Shown piece by piece: positions 11,501-19,904 of a stretch of DNA of 64,000 bases; position 1 is the first letter of the stretch, and the number at the start of each line of letters is the position of its first letter. The position numbers and the translations under genes were made by a program. A model generated the notes under the pieces. The model worked only from the letters and a program-made list of their open reading frames with translations. It was not told the DNA's origin and ran no database searches. The stretch lies in the NCBI GenBank assembly GCA_030248135.1, contig JASANC010004853.1:62001-126000 (forward strand), read 5' to 3'. The stretch is from Theristus sp. LFF4_11 (taxonomy: Eukaryota > Nematoda > Chromadorea > Monhysterida > Xyalidae).

Positions 11501-13386
11501 TTTTGAAAAGTTCTTTGTGATGGTTGGTTATTTTTGTTTTTGCCCAAACGTTTGAGTTTTCAATTATTGTTTTTAGCGTAAACTCACGATTGAAAATTGT
11601 GGCATTCCCTCTGCAGCAGATCGTCGTTGTAAAGCAGCGCAAATTTCTTCCAATTGTTCTTCTCCAAAAGGTTCACGACGCCTTTGCCAACCCTAAAATA
11701 AAAAAGAAATTTAACGCAATTAAAATTCTTTTACTTAGTTTGTGGAACACGCGCGGGCGACGTTTTGATGTGCCACGCAAACTACTGTAGATTTATGAGG
11801 TGGGTTCATGACATTGAACTCCGTGCGATCGTCAATATAAGAAACAACATGCGCGCTGGCAACTGTTCCCAAATATTCAAGACAAGCGCGACTGTCAACG
11901 TGGCAACTATTTTTTTGTTAAGCGCCATTCATGGTGAGCTTTTAGCGCTAGTGTCGCTTTACTTCGCTGCGCATTCATGAAGCGAAAACTACGCAGCTTC
12001 CCACAGTAAAACTGAAGCGCGCATAAGTGCATGAATGGGCGTTCAGTGTACAGAACAGAATCAGACATATGAAAAACTTTGGATTCATGGAAAACTTTTG
12101 ATTCACGGAAAACTTTGGATTCATGGAAAACAGTTGGATTCCTACTCGTCGGCCGACGGCACCGTGCGTGCGAACGTCGGGTAGCGCTGCGGATCGGACA
12201 GCTTCGGCAGCGTCGCACCCCAGCTGATCATCGGCGTGTTGTAGTAGTTGGCGATCGGGCCGGCAACGACGGCCTCTGAAGATTTTGAAGATTTTCAGGA
12301 TGCAAGATACCTTCGGTCGGTGTAAAGCGGCATTCATGAAGCAGTATTTAGTGACGCGCAGCTGTGTTAAAGCATAGCTGCGCGGTCACTACATACTGCT
12401 TCATGAATGCCCCTTAATATGTTTGTTGCTGAAACGTTCAAACGTGTTCAATACTCTTCGTCATTCTTTTGGAAACTGCGCTCAACGTGAACGCTGACCA
12501 ATTGAACAGGGCGGTCCAAGAATGACGTCGACTTTGTCCATGACGATCAATTGAATTGTAAAACCGGCTGCGAGCACTTCAGAGCATTCCGTGAAATAGT
12601 AGACGAACCTAAAAAATTCCACATACATTGTAGGTTGAAATAAACGGCTACGAATGTTGATTTTTTTTAGAAAAAAACTTTTGTTTCCGAGACTAAACGG
12701 AACGCACGTCCAGTTCACATTCGGCAGCAACTGTTCGCGTTTGATGCGTTTCAGCGCGAGCGTCACCGCGCCGGCCGATGTCGCAAAGCCGAATGTGTGC
12801 ACCAGCGAGGTCTCGTTGAAGGGCAACATCATGCCCACCTGTAGAAAAACTATGCTCACGCTAAAAAAACTTTGTCCCGCGTCATGTCCGTGATACACCA
12901 ATGGAAGGTACAGTCCATCTGGAAAATATATGCAACATGACGTGATGACCATTGACCAATCATCAATCAGCGCTGAGAACTGCTCATGATTAACCAAACA
13001 GCGCTCAGAATTGCTCATGACCAACCAATCAGCGCTGAGAATTGCTATGACCAACCAATCAGCTAGTTGCATATATTAGCGAGATAGACAGTAGGTCACA
13101 AGAAAGGTGAGTATACCAATGGCATGGTAGCTTTCGAAATTTCGAGACTCGGCGTTCTTCTTATTGTGCCAATGTGCGTGAAAAGTGTCTTTCGTTTCGA
13201 GACATAAAACAATCTATACCGTATGTGCGGGCGACTTCCTACCTTAACGTCTATGATCTTTCTCGGATCGGTTGCCGGCGCCAATAATGCCGATTCGCTC
13301 GTCACTCCGCCCACCGTTCTGGCTCCGCCCACCGTGAGAACCAGCACGCTCAGCAACCGCATTGCAGGCAACACCAGCAGATTCAT
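2411..13386 (-). CDS. Receptor-type guanylyl cyclase (26 exons, ~1095 aa)
   Basis: Single-pass receptor expected to turn GTP into cGMP at the plasma membrane. Exons, high to low: 13386-13243, 12838-12708, 12608-12499, 12275-12146, 11692-11588, 11332-11205, 11067-10985, 10748-10596, 10510-10391, 10221-10083, 9784-9660, 9469-9361, 9269-9176, 8537-8297, 7978-7802, 7512-7368, 7145-7097, 6942-6848, 6221-6029, 5556-5428, 4939-4747, 4492-4430, 4107-3996, 3315-3217, 3120-3029, 2539-2411. They sum to 3288 nt (1095 codons plus TGA) with matching phases throughout. Domain order is signal peptide, ANF-receptor-like ectodomain, membrane helix, kinase homology domain, linker helix, cyclase. Length is typical of natriuretic-peptide-type and nematode GCY receptors; the ligand cannot be read from sequence. 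The start is the ATG before MNLLVLP, which opens a good signal peptide; another in-frame Met follows 8 residues later. Confidence 0.93.
2569..2744. repeat. Family B palindromic MITE copy (degenerate)
   Basis: Begins GTTGAACTCTAAATTA and ends with the diverged inverse TAATTTAGGGTTCGGC. Internal marks are CACGTGATGCA, CTTTCTGTGCAGGC and ACCAACCAATCAGCTGATT. It lies in the last intron of the guanylyl cyclase gene, 30 bp from the final exon. Confidence 0.75.
2750..2885. repeat. Minisatellite of ~8-9 bp (AAACTGG-type)
   Basis: About a dozen imperfect copies of AAACTGG / AAACTGGA, with two GGCTAACTTGACAACTGG blocks. Intronic, directly after the family B copy. Confidence 0.75.
3166..3200. repeat. 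(CAAT)n microsatellite
   Basis: About seven tandem CAAT units, ~15 bp from the 3217-3315 cyclase exon on its donor side. Confidence 0.7.
3349..3470. repeat. Family E element, diverged copy
   Basis: Starts near CTAGTCTTTACTCTTCAGAC and contains paired ACAGTAATGTTG / AACGTTACTGTAT stretches and TTATAATAGA / ATTATAAAGAG. It is related to the TTATAAC..CTTCAGACTAGGAC elements elsewhere in the window. Confidence 0.45.
3525..3755. repeat. Family F dispersed repeat, copy 1
   Basis: Shares with 4180-4405 the succession GAATAAATAAGGCA, CAGAATGAACA, AACACGCCAAGTTTG-like, TTTCAAATTTC and CGCGCTCCTTGC..GAAAAAAG. The internal GTCGCAGACTAGGAGTTGTCTTTTTC also occurs at 4618-4645. Intronic. Confidence 0.65.
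4180..4405. repeat. Family F dispersed repeat, copy 2
   Basis: Second diverged copy of the repeat at 3525-3755, in the next intron of the same gene, ending about 20 bp from the exon at 4430. Confidence 0.65.
4580..4655. repeat. Family F dispersed repeat, truncated copy 3
   Basis: Carries only the GCCGAATAAATAAGGCAGTC..TCAAGGCGGG..GTCGCAGACTAGGAG part of the unit. Confidence 0.65.
5840..6012. repeat. Minisatellite with ~12-16 bp unit (TATGTTTGCA-type)
   Basis: Imperfect repeats alternating ATATGTTTGCACA and ATATATGTTTACAT run almost to the exon starting at 6029, whose donor follows within 20 bp. Intronic. Confidence 0.7.
6029..9269 (-). CDS. Guanylyl cyclase exons 13-19: membrane helix and pseudokinase
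   Basis: Exon 13 (9269-9176) encodes one membrane helix ([20 protein letters not shown], residues ~497-520). Exons 14-19 give the kinase homology domain, with [75 protein letters not shown] and [13 protein letters not shown] replaces the catalytic HRD and DYG replaces DFG, as expected for the inactive regulatory kinase-like domain of this family. For exon 14 the nearest AG (at 8507) would create an in-frame stop with exon 13; the upstream acceptor at 8538 restores phase and adds a basic KKQKK stop-transfer segment, so I use 8537. The donor of exon 17 (GTTGGT) was chosen for phase. Confidence 0.88.
6251..6517. mobile_element. MITE with perfect 25 bp terminal inverted repeats
   Basis: The left end (6251-6275, ATACCGTAAAGTCTTGCATA...) is the exact reverse complement of the right end (6493-6517). 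The 267 bp element has no coding capacity and holds internal repeats of CCCACTTATAAG and TTTATAAGACCCC. It sits in the cyclase intron 30 bp from the exon ending at 6221. Perfect ends suggest recent insertion; the transposase family cannot be assigned. Confidence 0.88.
8890..9096. mobile_element. Family D MITE copy
   Basis: The left end reads GCGGACTCAATGCGTGCATAGA and the right end CGCATTGAGTCGCAGAACTAA, an imperfect inverted pair. Internal marks: CACGCTTGACGTGGGAATTC and TTTTGAACTGCCGCGTCAAGC. Intronic. Confidence 0.75.
9361..13386 (-). CDS. Guanylyl cyclase exons 1-12: signal peptide and ligand-binding ectodomain
   Basis: Residues 1 to about 22 form a hydrophobic signal peptide ([19 protein letters not shown]). 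The ectodomain (to about residue 492) has the landmarks of the periplasmic-binding-like ANF receptor fold: LPFNETSL near its start, DVILGPPCS, then [15 protein letters not shown], and [13 protein letters not shown]. It closes with the family's membrane-proximal motif NCGFRGELC. Introns of this part carry copies of repeat families A, C and H. The weakest junctions are donors GTAGGA at 12145 and GTCAGC at 12498, but the reading frame supports both. Confidence 0.9.
9801..9865. mobile_element. Family H short palindromic MITE
   Basis: AAAGGCCCGTTTGTAC and its inverse TAAACGGGCCTTA flank ~35 bp. The same ends delimit a longer copy at 20762-20953. It lies ~16 bp from the splice acceptor of the exon ending at 9784. 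Confidence 0.7.
10230..10345. repeat. (AATC)n-rich low complexity
   Basis: Irregular tandem AATCAATC units in a cyclase intron. Confidence 0.7.
11921..12045. repeat. Diverged family A-like palindromic element
   Basis: GCGCCATTCATGGTGAGC near the left and GTGCATGAATGGGCG near the right are related by inversion, with GCGCATTCATGAAGCG in the middle. Probably a composite of family A fragments. Confidence 0.45.
12325..12415. mobile_element. Family A palindromic MITE copy
   Basis: A ~90 bp near-perfect palindrome: AGCGGCATTCATGAAGCAGT and, in reverse at the other end, ACTGCTTCATGAATGCC. The arms meet at GCGCAGCTGTGTTAAAGCATAGCTGCGC. Intronic. Confidence 0.85.
12908..13093. mobile_element. Family C MITE copy
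   Basis: Ends ACAGTCCATCTGG and (inverted) GAGATAGACAGT; inner ends ATATATGCAACATGACG and GTTGCATATATTAGC. The core is three ~30 bp direct repeats of ACCAATCAGCGCTGAGAATTGCT-like sequence. Intronic. Confidence 0.82.
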
Positions 13387-14361
13387 GCTTTTCGTTGAAA
13401 AACGCCCCGACTCGATGTTCGGTTTTGTTTCTTTTAATTTCCTCAGTTTGAATTCACAAAATGCGAGCACTGTAAAAACAGGGTTTTTTTTTCGGAGAAT
13501 TTACTGTACGGGACAAACCACACCACACTGGAGAGACAGCGGGGCGGGGCTGCTGAAACTGTTGGTGGAACGACTGCAAAAATCGTGTTTCACATGACTT
13601 TACAAACGGGTTTTAATAGCTGTTGACTTACCCACTTTTTCTCAATGTATCTGGGATACTACGAAAGCGTAACATGTCCGCTTCGCTCTTTAATGGGCAT
13701 GATAACGAAAAACTAATTCAATTCAAACTGTCCGTATCACTTTGAATTACTAAATAACCGTAACATATTGAACAAGTATTCGGAAAAATTGCAAATTCAA
13801 ATCTTTGAAAAGCCCATGCCATTGTGAGGCGGACAATTAAAACATGGTTTCACATCATGCAAACTTGGTCCATTCTTTTTGTAATTGTATGCGGTGTTCT
13901 GTTCATTAAAACTGTATAATGTTGAATTGAAATTTTGTTGAAACAGGTAAACACCCGTAAAGCTGCTAATCTCATTTGCAAGTCAATTTTGATTGTTTCA
14001 AAATTTTGACGAAAATATGCGTAAATTCGAAAGCGTATGATTTATTTATACAATGTAAACAAATGGATTCGCATGTAAATTAGCAAATATTACCGTTGAA
14101 TCTTAGCGGCTTGTAATAACCGGAAAAATCGAGATTTTGTTGAAGTGTTAATCTGTGTGCGGAAGGTCTACAGTAATTTTCAACAGAGTCGAAAAAATGG
14201 ATGTTTTCTTGCTTTTCGCCGTGGAAACGCCGCACTCGCTTGGCATGCGCAAACGGGTGACCTTCTTTCGCGCTGCTGTCAACGGTTCTTGATATCACCA
14301 AACATCATCCGGGAGACCGCAGGAAAACATACGGGCGTGTCTTCATTGTGGAATTTATTCG
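13387..14361. other. Spacer: 5' region of the cyclase and 3' region of the DRAM-like gene
   Basis: No exon is supported. It must contain the cyclase promoter/5' UTR (next to 13386) and the DRAM-like 3' UTR (next to 14362). An inverted AATAAA pair at 14041-14048 (minus-strand TATAAATAAA) lies ~315 bp past the stop and is a possible polyadenylation signal. Confidence 0.5.
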
Positions 14362-17300
14362 TCAGAAATCCGTCGCCGTCACCGGTGTATCATCGTTCAA
14401 ATCAGCAACCGGATTGGCATACGAATTGTCGGTTTGTATTGTTGACTCATCAGCAACACGATGAACCGATGCATGGTGTTCGGCGGTCGTTGTCGGCGCT
14501 GCATGCTGCTGCTTGCCGCCGAGATGTTTCTCGGTCAATTTCACAACGTTCCGCCGTTTCAACTCCAGTTTCGGCGCGTGCAACACGAAACAGCGCAGTT
14601 CGTATGCGTACGAAAGCATGTAGACGAAGAAGAACAACACCAACAGCCATTCACCGGTCGTCGTCGCCAAATGCGCTTGGTAGCCCTGCAAAGAAATCGG
14701 TCAAGTTGAGTTGTAACTTTTATTCAGTCGTGTTTTTTTGGACAAAATACAGACGAACTGTGAATTATGGGCAATATCAGCTGATTGGTTGGTTGGTGAT
14801 CACGTGATGTGCAGGCATATCGCTGTAGGTAGAGGTGGAGTCTGTCCCGCGCCGAAAGCATGCATCACGGGTCACCTACCAATCAGTTGAGTGCCTACAA
14901 TTTGGACTTCGACTGTAAACGTGCTGCTGTCGGCCGTGACGCACCACGTCGCCGGGCTCGTAGTGCACTGGAAATTTTCGAGTGGTCGCCGTTGTGCCGG
15001 CCGTCGTTGACGTCGTTAAGTTGGCCGCACTTTTCTGACAAGTTCGGATGCGTGCAGCGACGAACACTGAAAATGCGCATGCTGCGTCACTTCACGTCAA
15101 TCTCGCACTCAGCAATTCAGATTCAGGCTTCCGTAGTAGGTCATGTGTTTTTTTACTGGTATTTCCATGTAAACCGTGGCGGACAGGACACCGGACGCCC
15201 CTTCGAACATTTTTTCAGCGTGGTCTCATGGATTCATTTTTTAAATCGCTCAGTGACATGTAGTTCCAAAAGCTTCATAAAAAAACACCGCCAAAGGCAA
15301 AAAACCAGTTCGCAAAAACACATAAGGGGCATTCATGAAGCAGCATTCCGTGCCCGCGTAGCTACACAGCTACGCGTCACTAAATACTACTTCATGAATG
15401 CGCCCATACACGCACTCACTCTGGACGGCAGCGGCGGTGGCGAGCGCACAGACGAGCAGCCGCAGATGACAGAGCGCCTTGTGGTGCATTCGTGGCTGCA
15501 TTACGTACGAGTAGGCGACCTGCGCCCACGCGTACACCAGACCGACGCCGAACGCCACGATCGCAGCCGTCCAGTGCACGCTGAACGCGCGCGACTCCTG
15601 CGGTCAGGTTTTGGGTGGTTTTTGAAGCAAAAAAACAGGCAGAGGGGCATTCATGAAGCAGTATTTAGTGACCATACAGCTATGCGTCACTAAACATCAC
15701 TTCATGAACGCCGTTCGACGCTGATGATCAATATGAGGAAGAGTGATTGATTTGTTGACTGTAACATTTGCCCCAGACAGAAACCGTTCACAGGGGTATG
15801 GATGAGTGTGATTTGTGACTCGCATTTTTAATGGAAACTCGATTGCCGAATTGATGTTTCAATGTTTTTCGCTGATTGTATAAAAAGTAAAAAACTTTCT
15901 TCCGTCGCCGGGAGTTGAACCCGGGCCTTGTGGGTGAGAGCCACAAATCCTAACCGCTAGACCACGACGGAGTTGATACAAAGTGCTGTTGGTTGCTATA
16001 TGATTCATTCACTCTCTCTTGTCTCCGTGTTGTGTTGCCTGGTCAAAGTCAGCTGTACTGCAGCAACACAGAACACGTACGCGCGCAGAGAAACAACCCA
16101 GCCAGCCAGTGATACAAAATTCCAGTAAACACAAGAAACATAATTTATGCATTGCAAGTGTTATGTTTGTGGCTTGCGTGTTGTCATCACACGTTGTGTT
16201 TCCATTGGTTGTTGGATGAAATAGGCAGTTCAAGAAGTTACGGTATTTTTTGAATGTTTTTTTCTTCTTTTCTCGAATCATTCCGATTCCCATTTGCGGT
16301 TTTATCTTGGAAAATGAAAATTTATTTTTGGTGACACGGAAGATACAAGGAGTGTCTTATTTACCTATTCGGCGATACCGTAATTTGAAAAACATGAAAA
16401 ACACTGCATTGCAATTTGCAGGTGCAAGCCCACTGAGAAAACAACAAAAGTGCATTTTTAAATTCGAGGACGATTTGAAAAAACTCGTGATGACCTTGAA
16501 TTTGAAAAAACCAAGTTTTTTCCTCGGTGATGACACGTCACTTGTGTTGTGTGGTTTTTTCAATTGATTTTCATTGATTCATCGAACCAATCCAACTGTT
16601 TGTATTCAATTGACCGACGAATCGCTGTTCGCTTTGATTTTACCTGGAAATTGGCGACCATCGAGACGCAAAACGACGAGAAGAGACCGACGAACAACAG
16701 TGCCAAACTCAGTCGACGCCAAAAGCGACCGTCTCGATGCAACAAATGCCAGTAGAACGTGACGATTTGACGGTGTCGCAGATACATGCACAACGCAACT
16801 GTAATCAGGCACGTTTTTTGTTTTTTGGTGGTGGTTGTTCGTACTGTGGAAGCAGAGCCTGTTCCTTCCAGTGTTCCGTGGATTGTTGGCAACCTAAACA
16901 TTGTCTGAAATCAACAAGCCACGCATTCTGCTGGCTTTCAGTGGTTTTCTGTTTCTAGTTTCCACAGTTTTCAAATTAACGACGAGAAAAACGCCTTACT
17001 TCCGTGCGACTTACTAAATGCCGCCGTGAGGTTCAACAGCTGGCCGAATATGCAGCTCTCAGGGGGCAACGCACCGCCGTCGCTGTAAGAATCAAACGGC
17101 ATTCATGAAGCAGTATTTAGCTGACGCGTAGCTGTGTAACGTGTTAACCGTAGCTACGCGGTCATGAATACTGCTTCATGAATACTCCTTAAACACTTCA
17201 TTTATATAAGCCCTTCCAGTTTTGCATATTGGTGAAGAAAGTTCTAAAAACTTGTTTTTTTACGTAACAGAGCAGGCAGCTTGTCTGCCACACATTTTCA

Positions 17301-17596
17301 AATCCGCGGGTCATCCTGATTTTTCAATCACTCCACAACGCGCCTCTGTACCTGATGTACGGCCATATTGCGTCAATGCGACCACCGACAACCCCAATTG
17401 CGTATCTGAATTTGTATTATTGGGTAACTTTTTTGTTTTCACATGATAGCTGGCTACAAATGAGCAAAATGGCAATCAATAAACAATAAAGTGAACGCGT
17501 AGATTTCACGTCGCAGACAACTCACGGTACAAACATGCTAAGGAGGCCGAAAATGAAGCCGATTAGTGGAATGATCCAAACGTTTTGCAACGCCAT
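14362..17596 (-). CDS. DRAM/TMEM150 (FRAG1/DRAM/SFK1) family membrane protein (7 exons, 323 aa)
   Basis: Exons, high to low: 17596-17526, 17405-17352, 17082-17015, 16798-16644, 15597-15420, 15066-14945, 14685-14362; total 972 nt with consistent phases. The protein has about six hydrophobic helices: MALQNVWIIPLIGFIFGLL at the start, then the family landmarks WPYISDGGALPPESCIFGQL and NLTAAF, RLSLALLFVGLF..VANFQ, FSVHWTAAIVAFGVGLVYAW, and near the end HLATTTGEWLLVLFFFVYML. The cytoplasmic tail is hydrophilic. Relatives are DRAM (lysosomal, autophagy/p53), TMEM150 (plasma membrane PI4-kinase regulation) and yeast Sfk1; which one this matches cannot be decided here. An 84-residue in-frame extension precedes the chosen Met, but family proteins start close to the first helix. 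The segment at 15066-14945 is poorly conserved and N-glycosylation/Thr-rich. Confidence 0.86.
14749..14917. mobile_element. Family B palindromic MITE copy
   Basis: ACAGACGAACTGTGAATTATGGG..CAGCTGATTGGTTGGTGATCACGTGATG on the left and ATCAGTTGA..AATTTGGACTTCGACTGT on the right. It fills most of the DRAM-like intron between 14686 and 14944. Confidence 0.82.
15324..15405. mobile_element. Family A palindromic MITE copy
   Basis: AAGGGGCATTCATGAAGCAG and the inverse CTACTTCATGAATGCGCCC; the arms meet around GCGTAGCTACACAGCTACGCG. Located 15 bp from the exon at 15420. Confidence 0.83.
15643..15712. mobile_element. Family A palindromic MITE copy, shortened
   Basis: GAGGGGCATTCATGAAGCAG with TCACTTCATGAACGCC at the other end; 70 bp. 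It starts 45 bp from the exon ending at 15597, so this DRAM-like exon has a family A element on each side. Confidence 0.8.
15900..15971 (-). tRNA. tRNA-Glu (anticodon CTC)
   Basis: Read on the minus strand, a perfect 7 bp acceptor stem (TCCGTCG/CGACGGA) with discriminator A, a D-arm/A box GGTCTAGCGGTTAGGAT, anticodon stem TGTGG/CCACA with loop CTCTCAC (CTC decodes Glu), and T-arm/B box GGGTTCAACTCCC. No intron. It lies inside an intron of the DRAM-like gene, same strand. With both pol III boxes and all stems intact it is probably functional. Confidence 0.95.
17096..17190. mobile_element. Family A palindromic MITE copy
   Basis: AACGGCATTCATGAAGCAGTATTT and the inverse ATACTGCTTCATGAATACTCCTT; centre ACGCGTAGCTGTGTAA..TTAACCGTAGCTACGCG. 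It lies 14 bp from the DRAM-like exon ending at 17082. Confidence 0.83.
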
Positions 17597-19904
17597 AACT
17601 TGAATGGAAGAGTTGAATGAGTGCGTTTTTTGCAGGTTCTCGTATAATGATCTTGAATCGAAGTTTTTATTTGTGCCCATAAATAAATCTAACCTAGAAA
17701 CAGACGGTTCGCCTGTTTCGGATGGTTGAAAATTCGATTGAGTCACCGTTGTGGTTAGCGCCTTTATCAACGAGTTGCCGTTGTTCACTGGTGAAGTCAT
17801 GCAGTCTTTCCCATGCTTCAAAGATCGGAAACTGATGCAAAGATCAGACACCAGAGCAAAAATTCAGCAAACGACTGATAAAATACTTTTTTGAGCGATT
17901 CTTATCTCCAACTTCAACTTCAAGGCATCATTGTATTGGAAAGTTTCGTTATCATTTTTTTTGCTTTGCAGCTTCGAACAATGACAACAAACTTTAGCCC
18001 GTGCAAACGCAGTGACGCACTTACACCTGTTTTCACAAAATTGTATGCGTGGTACATATGTTAGTAAAGTTGAGTTTGCGTGTTTGCATTTGTGATATTT
18101 CGTAGTTTGAGTCATATCCATGTGTGAATGAATCCGCGGAAATCACCGCATGAACACGTGAAGTAGTGTTATGTTTTTAGTTTGGTTGCCAAAATGTGAA
18201 ACGTTTTTTTGCAACAATTGCAACAGTTTTCAATAAATTGAATGTTTGCGTTTTTTTCAAAATGCCGCTACCGCTAGCAACTCTCGTTTTTTTGTTCGTC
18301 TTAAGAACCATTTTCAACTTGCATGTGCATTTTGTAAGCAGATCATTGTGAACATTTTGTTGACGGCACATGACGTCATTTCAGTGGGACAAGATGAAAA
18401 AATAGGTCATACCTCAATGCAAAATGAAGTCGCAGGAGGAACACGTCTTGTTTATTCTAATGAAAAAACGAAACATTCGGTATTTTAAATAAAACGGAAA
18501 CGAAAAAAAACTTCGGTGAACAAAACAAATTAAGAAAGAAACGGCAAATCGAAATGTGAACCAGAACGGAAAGCATACGTTCAGAACCGCACAACACGCC
18601 AATTTCCACGTAGCTTCTGGACAAAAACCTGCATATTTGACGTTTTTTTGAAGCAAACTTTTTCCAAACTTCCAACGAAGGTCAATGAACACACGGGGGC
18701 CGCGATGTTGTGAAACGTGACGCGGGGAAAAATACAAAAATATCTATAAATCGTCGTCGTCAAATCCATGCTTTCGACGAGTTTCGGGGAGAATTTTTTT
18801 GTAGTATCGCTGTCACTGTTCACAGAATTTGAAAAAAAAACTTGACAAAAACGACAAAACATAGCCGATGTGACACCTGAATCTAATAACTGCAAAACAA
18901 AACAATTGGTTATCACACGTGTGCTACACGTCATTATCAAACAACACGATAATTTACAAATTCGATTGAGAAATCGATCTTCCCTTCCAGCAAGTAATAT
19001 CGGCCATACACAAAAATAGAGACAGTATATTCATGTTACTCATCGTTTCGTTACAGTCAGACATTTGTTCATTTTTCAAACTGATTCTGAACAGCTCAAA
19101 CAAATGTTGTTTTCAGAAGAACCGACACCGAAGATGTGAAAACGGGATTGAAAAGAAACGTTTGTTGAAATTCAACATCATATGTTTCACTGAAACGTAC
19201 AGAACACAAACGACAACTGCACAGAACAGAACGAAAATTGTTGTACCGACGATTGATCACACGTACGGGACGAAAAGCAAATCGAAAAACGACACTAAGA
19301 AATTTGACGGGAATCATGGGAGAATATGAAACAACAACGAATAAAACTCAGCCACAATTGTTTTGCATCTTTGTCAGTCTGTGACTTTTCAACCAAAACA
19401 ACTTCCATCGCTCTCAGGCACAAAACAACAAACCAACGAACGACCAACATTCGAGCAGTGCTGAACAGAAACAAAAAAACATTCTAAATCAACGAAAGTC
19501 CGACGAAACCCAGTCGACCGCGGTTTTGGATATAATTGGTTTGGTAATGAATGAATATGGAAGGAACAACCAGAAAATTAATAGCAAAACGTGAAAATCC
19601 TAAAAAATAAACACGATTACAGTCGGAACAATGACCCAATTCTACGACAGGATGCTGATTGACTGGCTTCCAGAGCAGAAACTCATTATTGTCTGTCTCA
19701 AAACCTCAAAATGACCTGTAGCAATCTCGTCTCACGCGTTTGAAACCAACGGACAGACATTGACATCTCTGCCAGTGTGTTTGCTCGTGTTTAAAAAAAG
19801 GCGCACCATCTTCGGACTGGCATTTTAGAAAAGGGGGAGCAATCAGCATCACGACTCGCAAACCGCGATACGCAACCAAAAAATCACAAATCCATCCATC
19901 CGAA
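17597..19904. other. Spacer between the DRAM-like gene start and the MTA-like gene end
   Basis: AT-rich DNA with no supported exon beyond the possible in-frame extension at 17597-17851. It should contain the DRAM-like promoter and the MTA-like 3' UTR. I see no repeat family here, which is notable given their density elsewhere. Confidence 0.5.

Noticed and set aside
17597..17851. N-terminal 84-residue extension of the DRAM-like protein
   Set aside because: In frame, but family proteins begin right at the first helix and the extension is poor in composition; kept only as a possibility.
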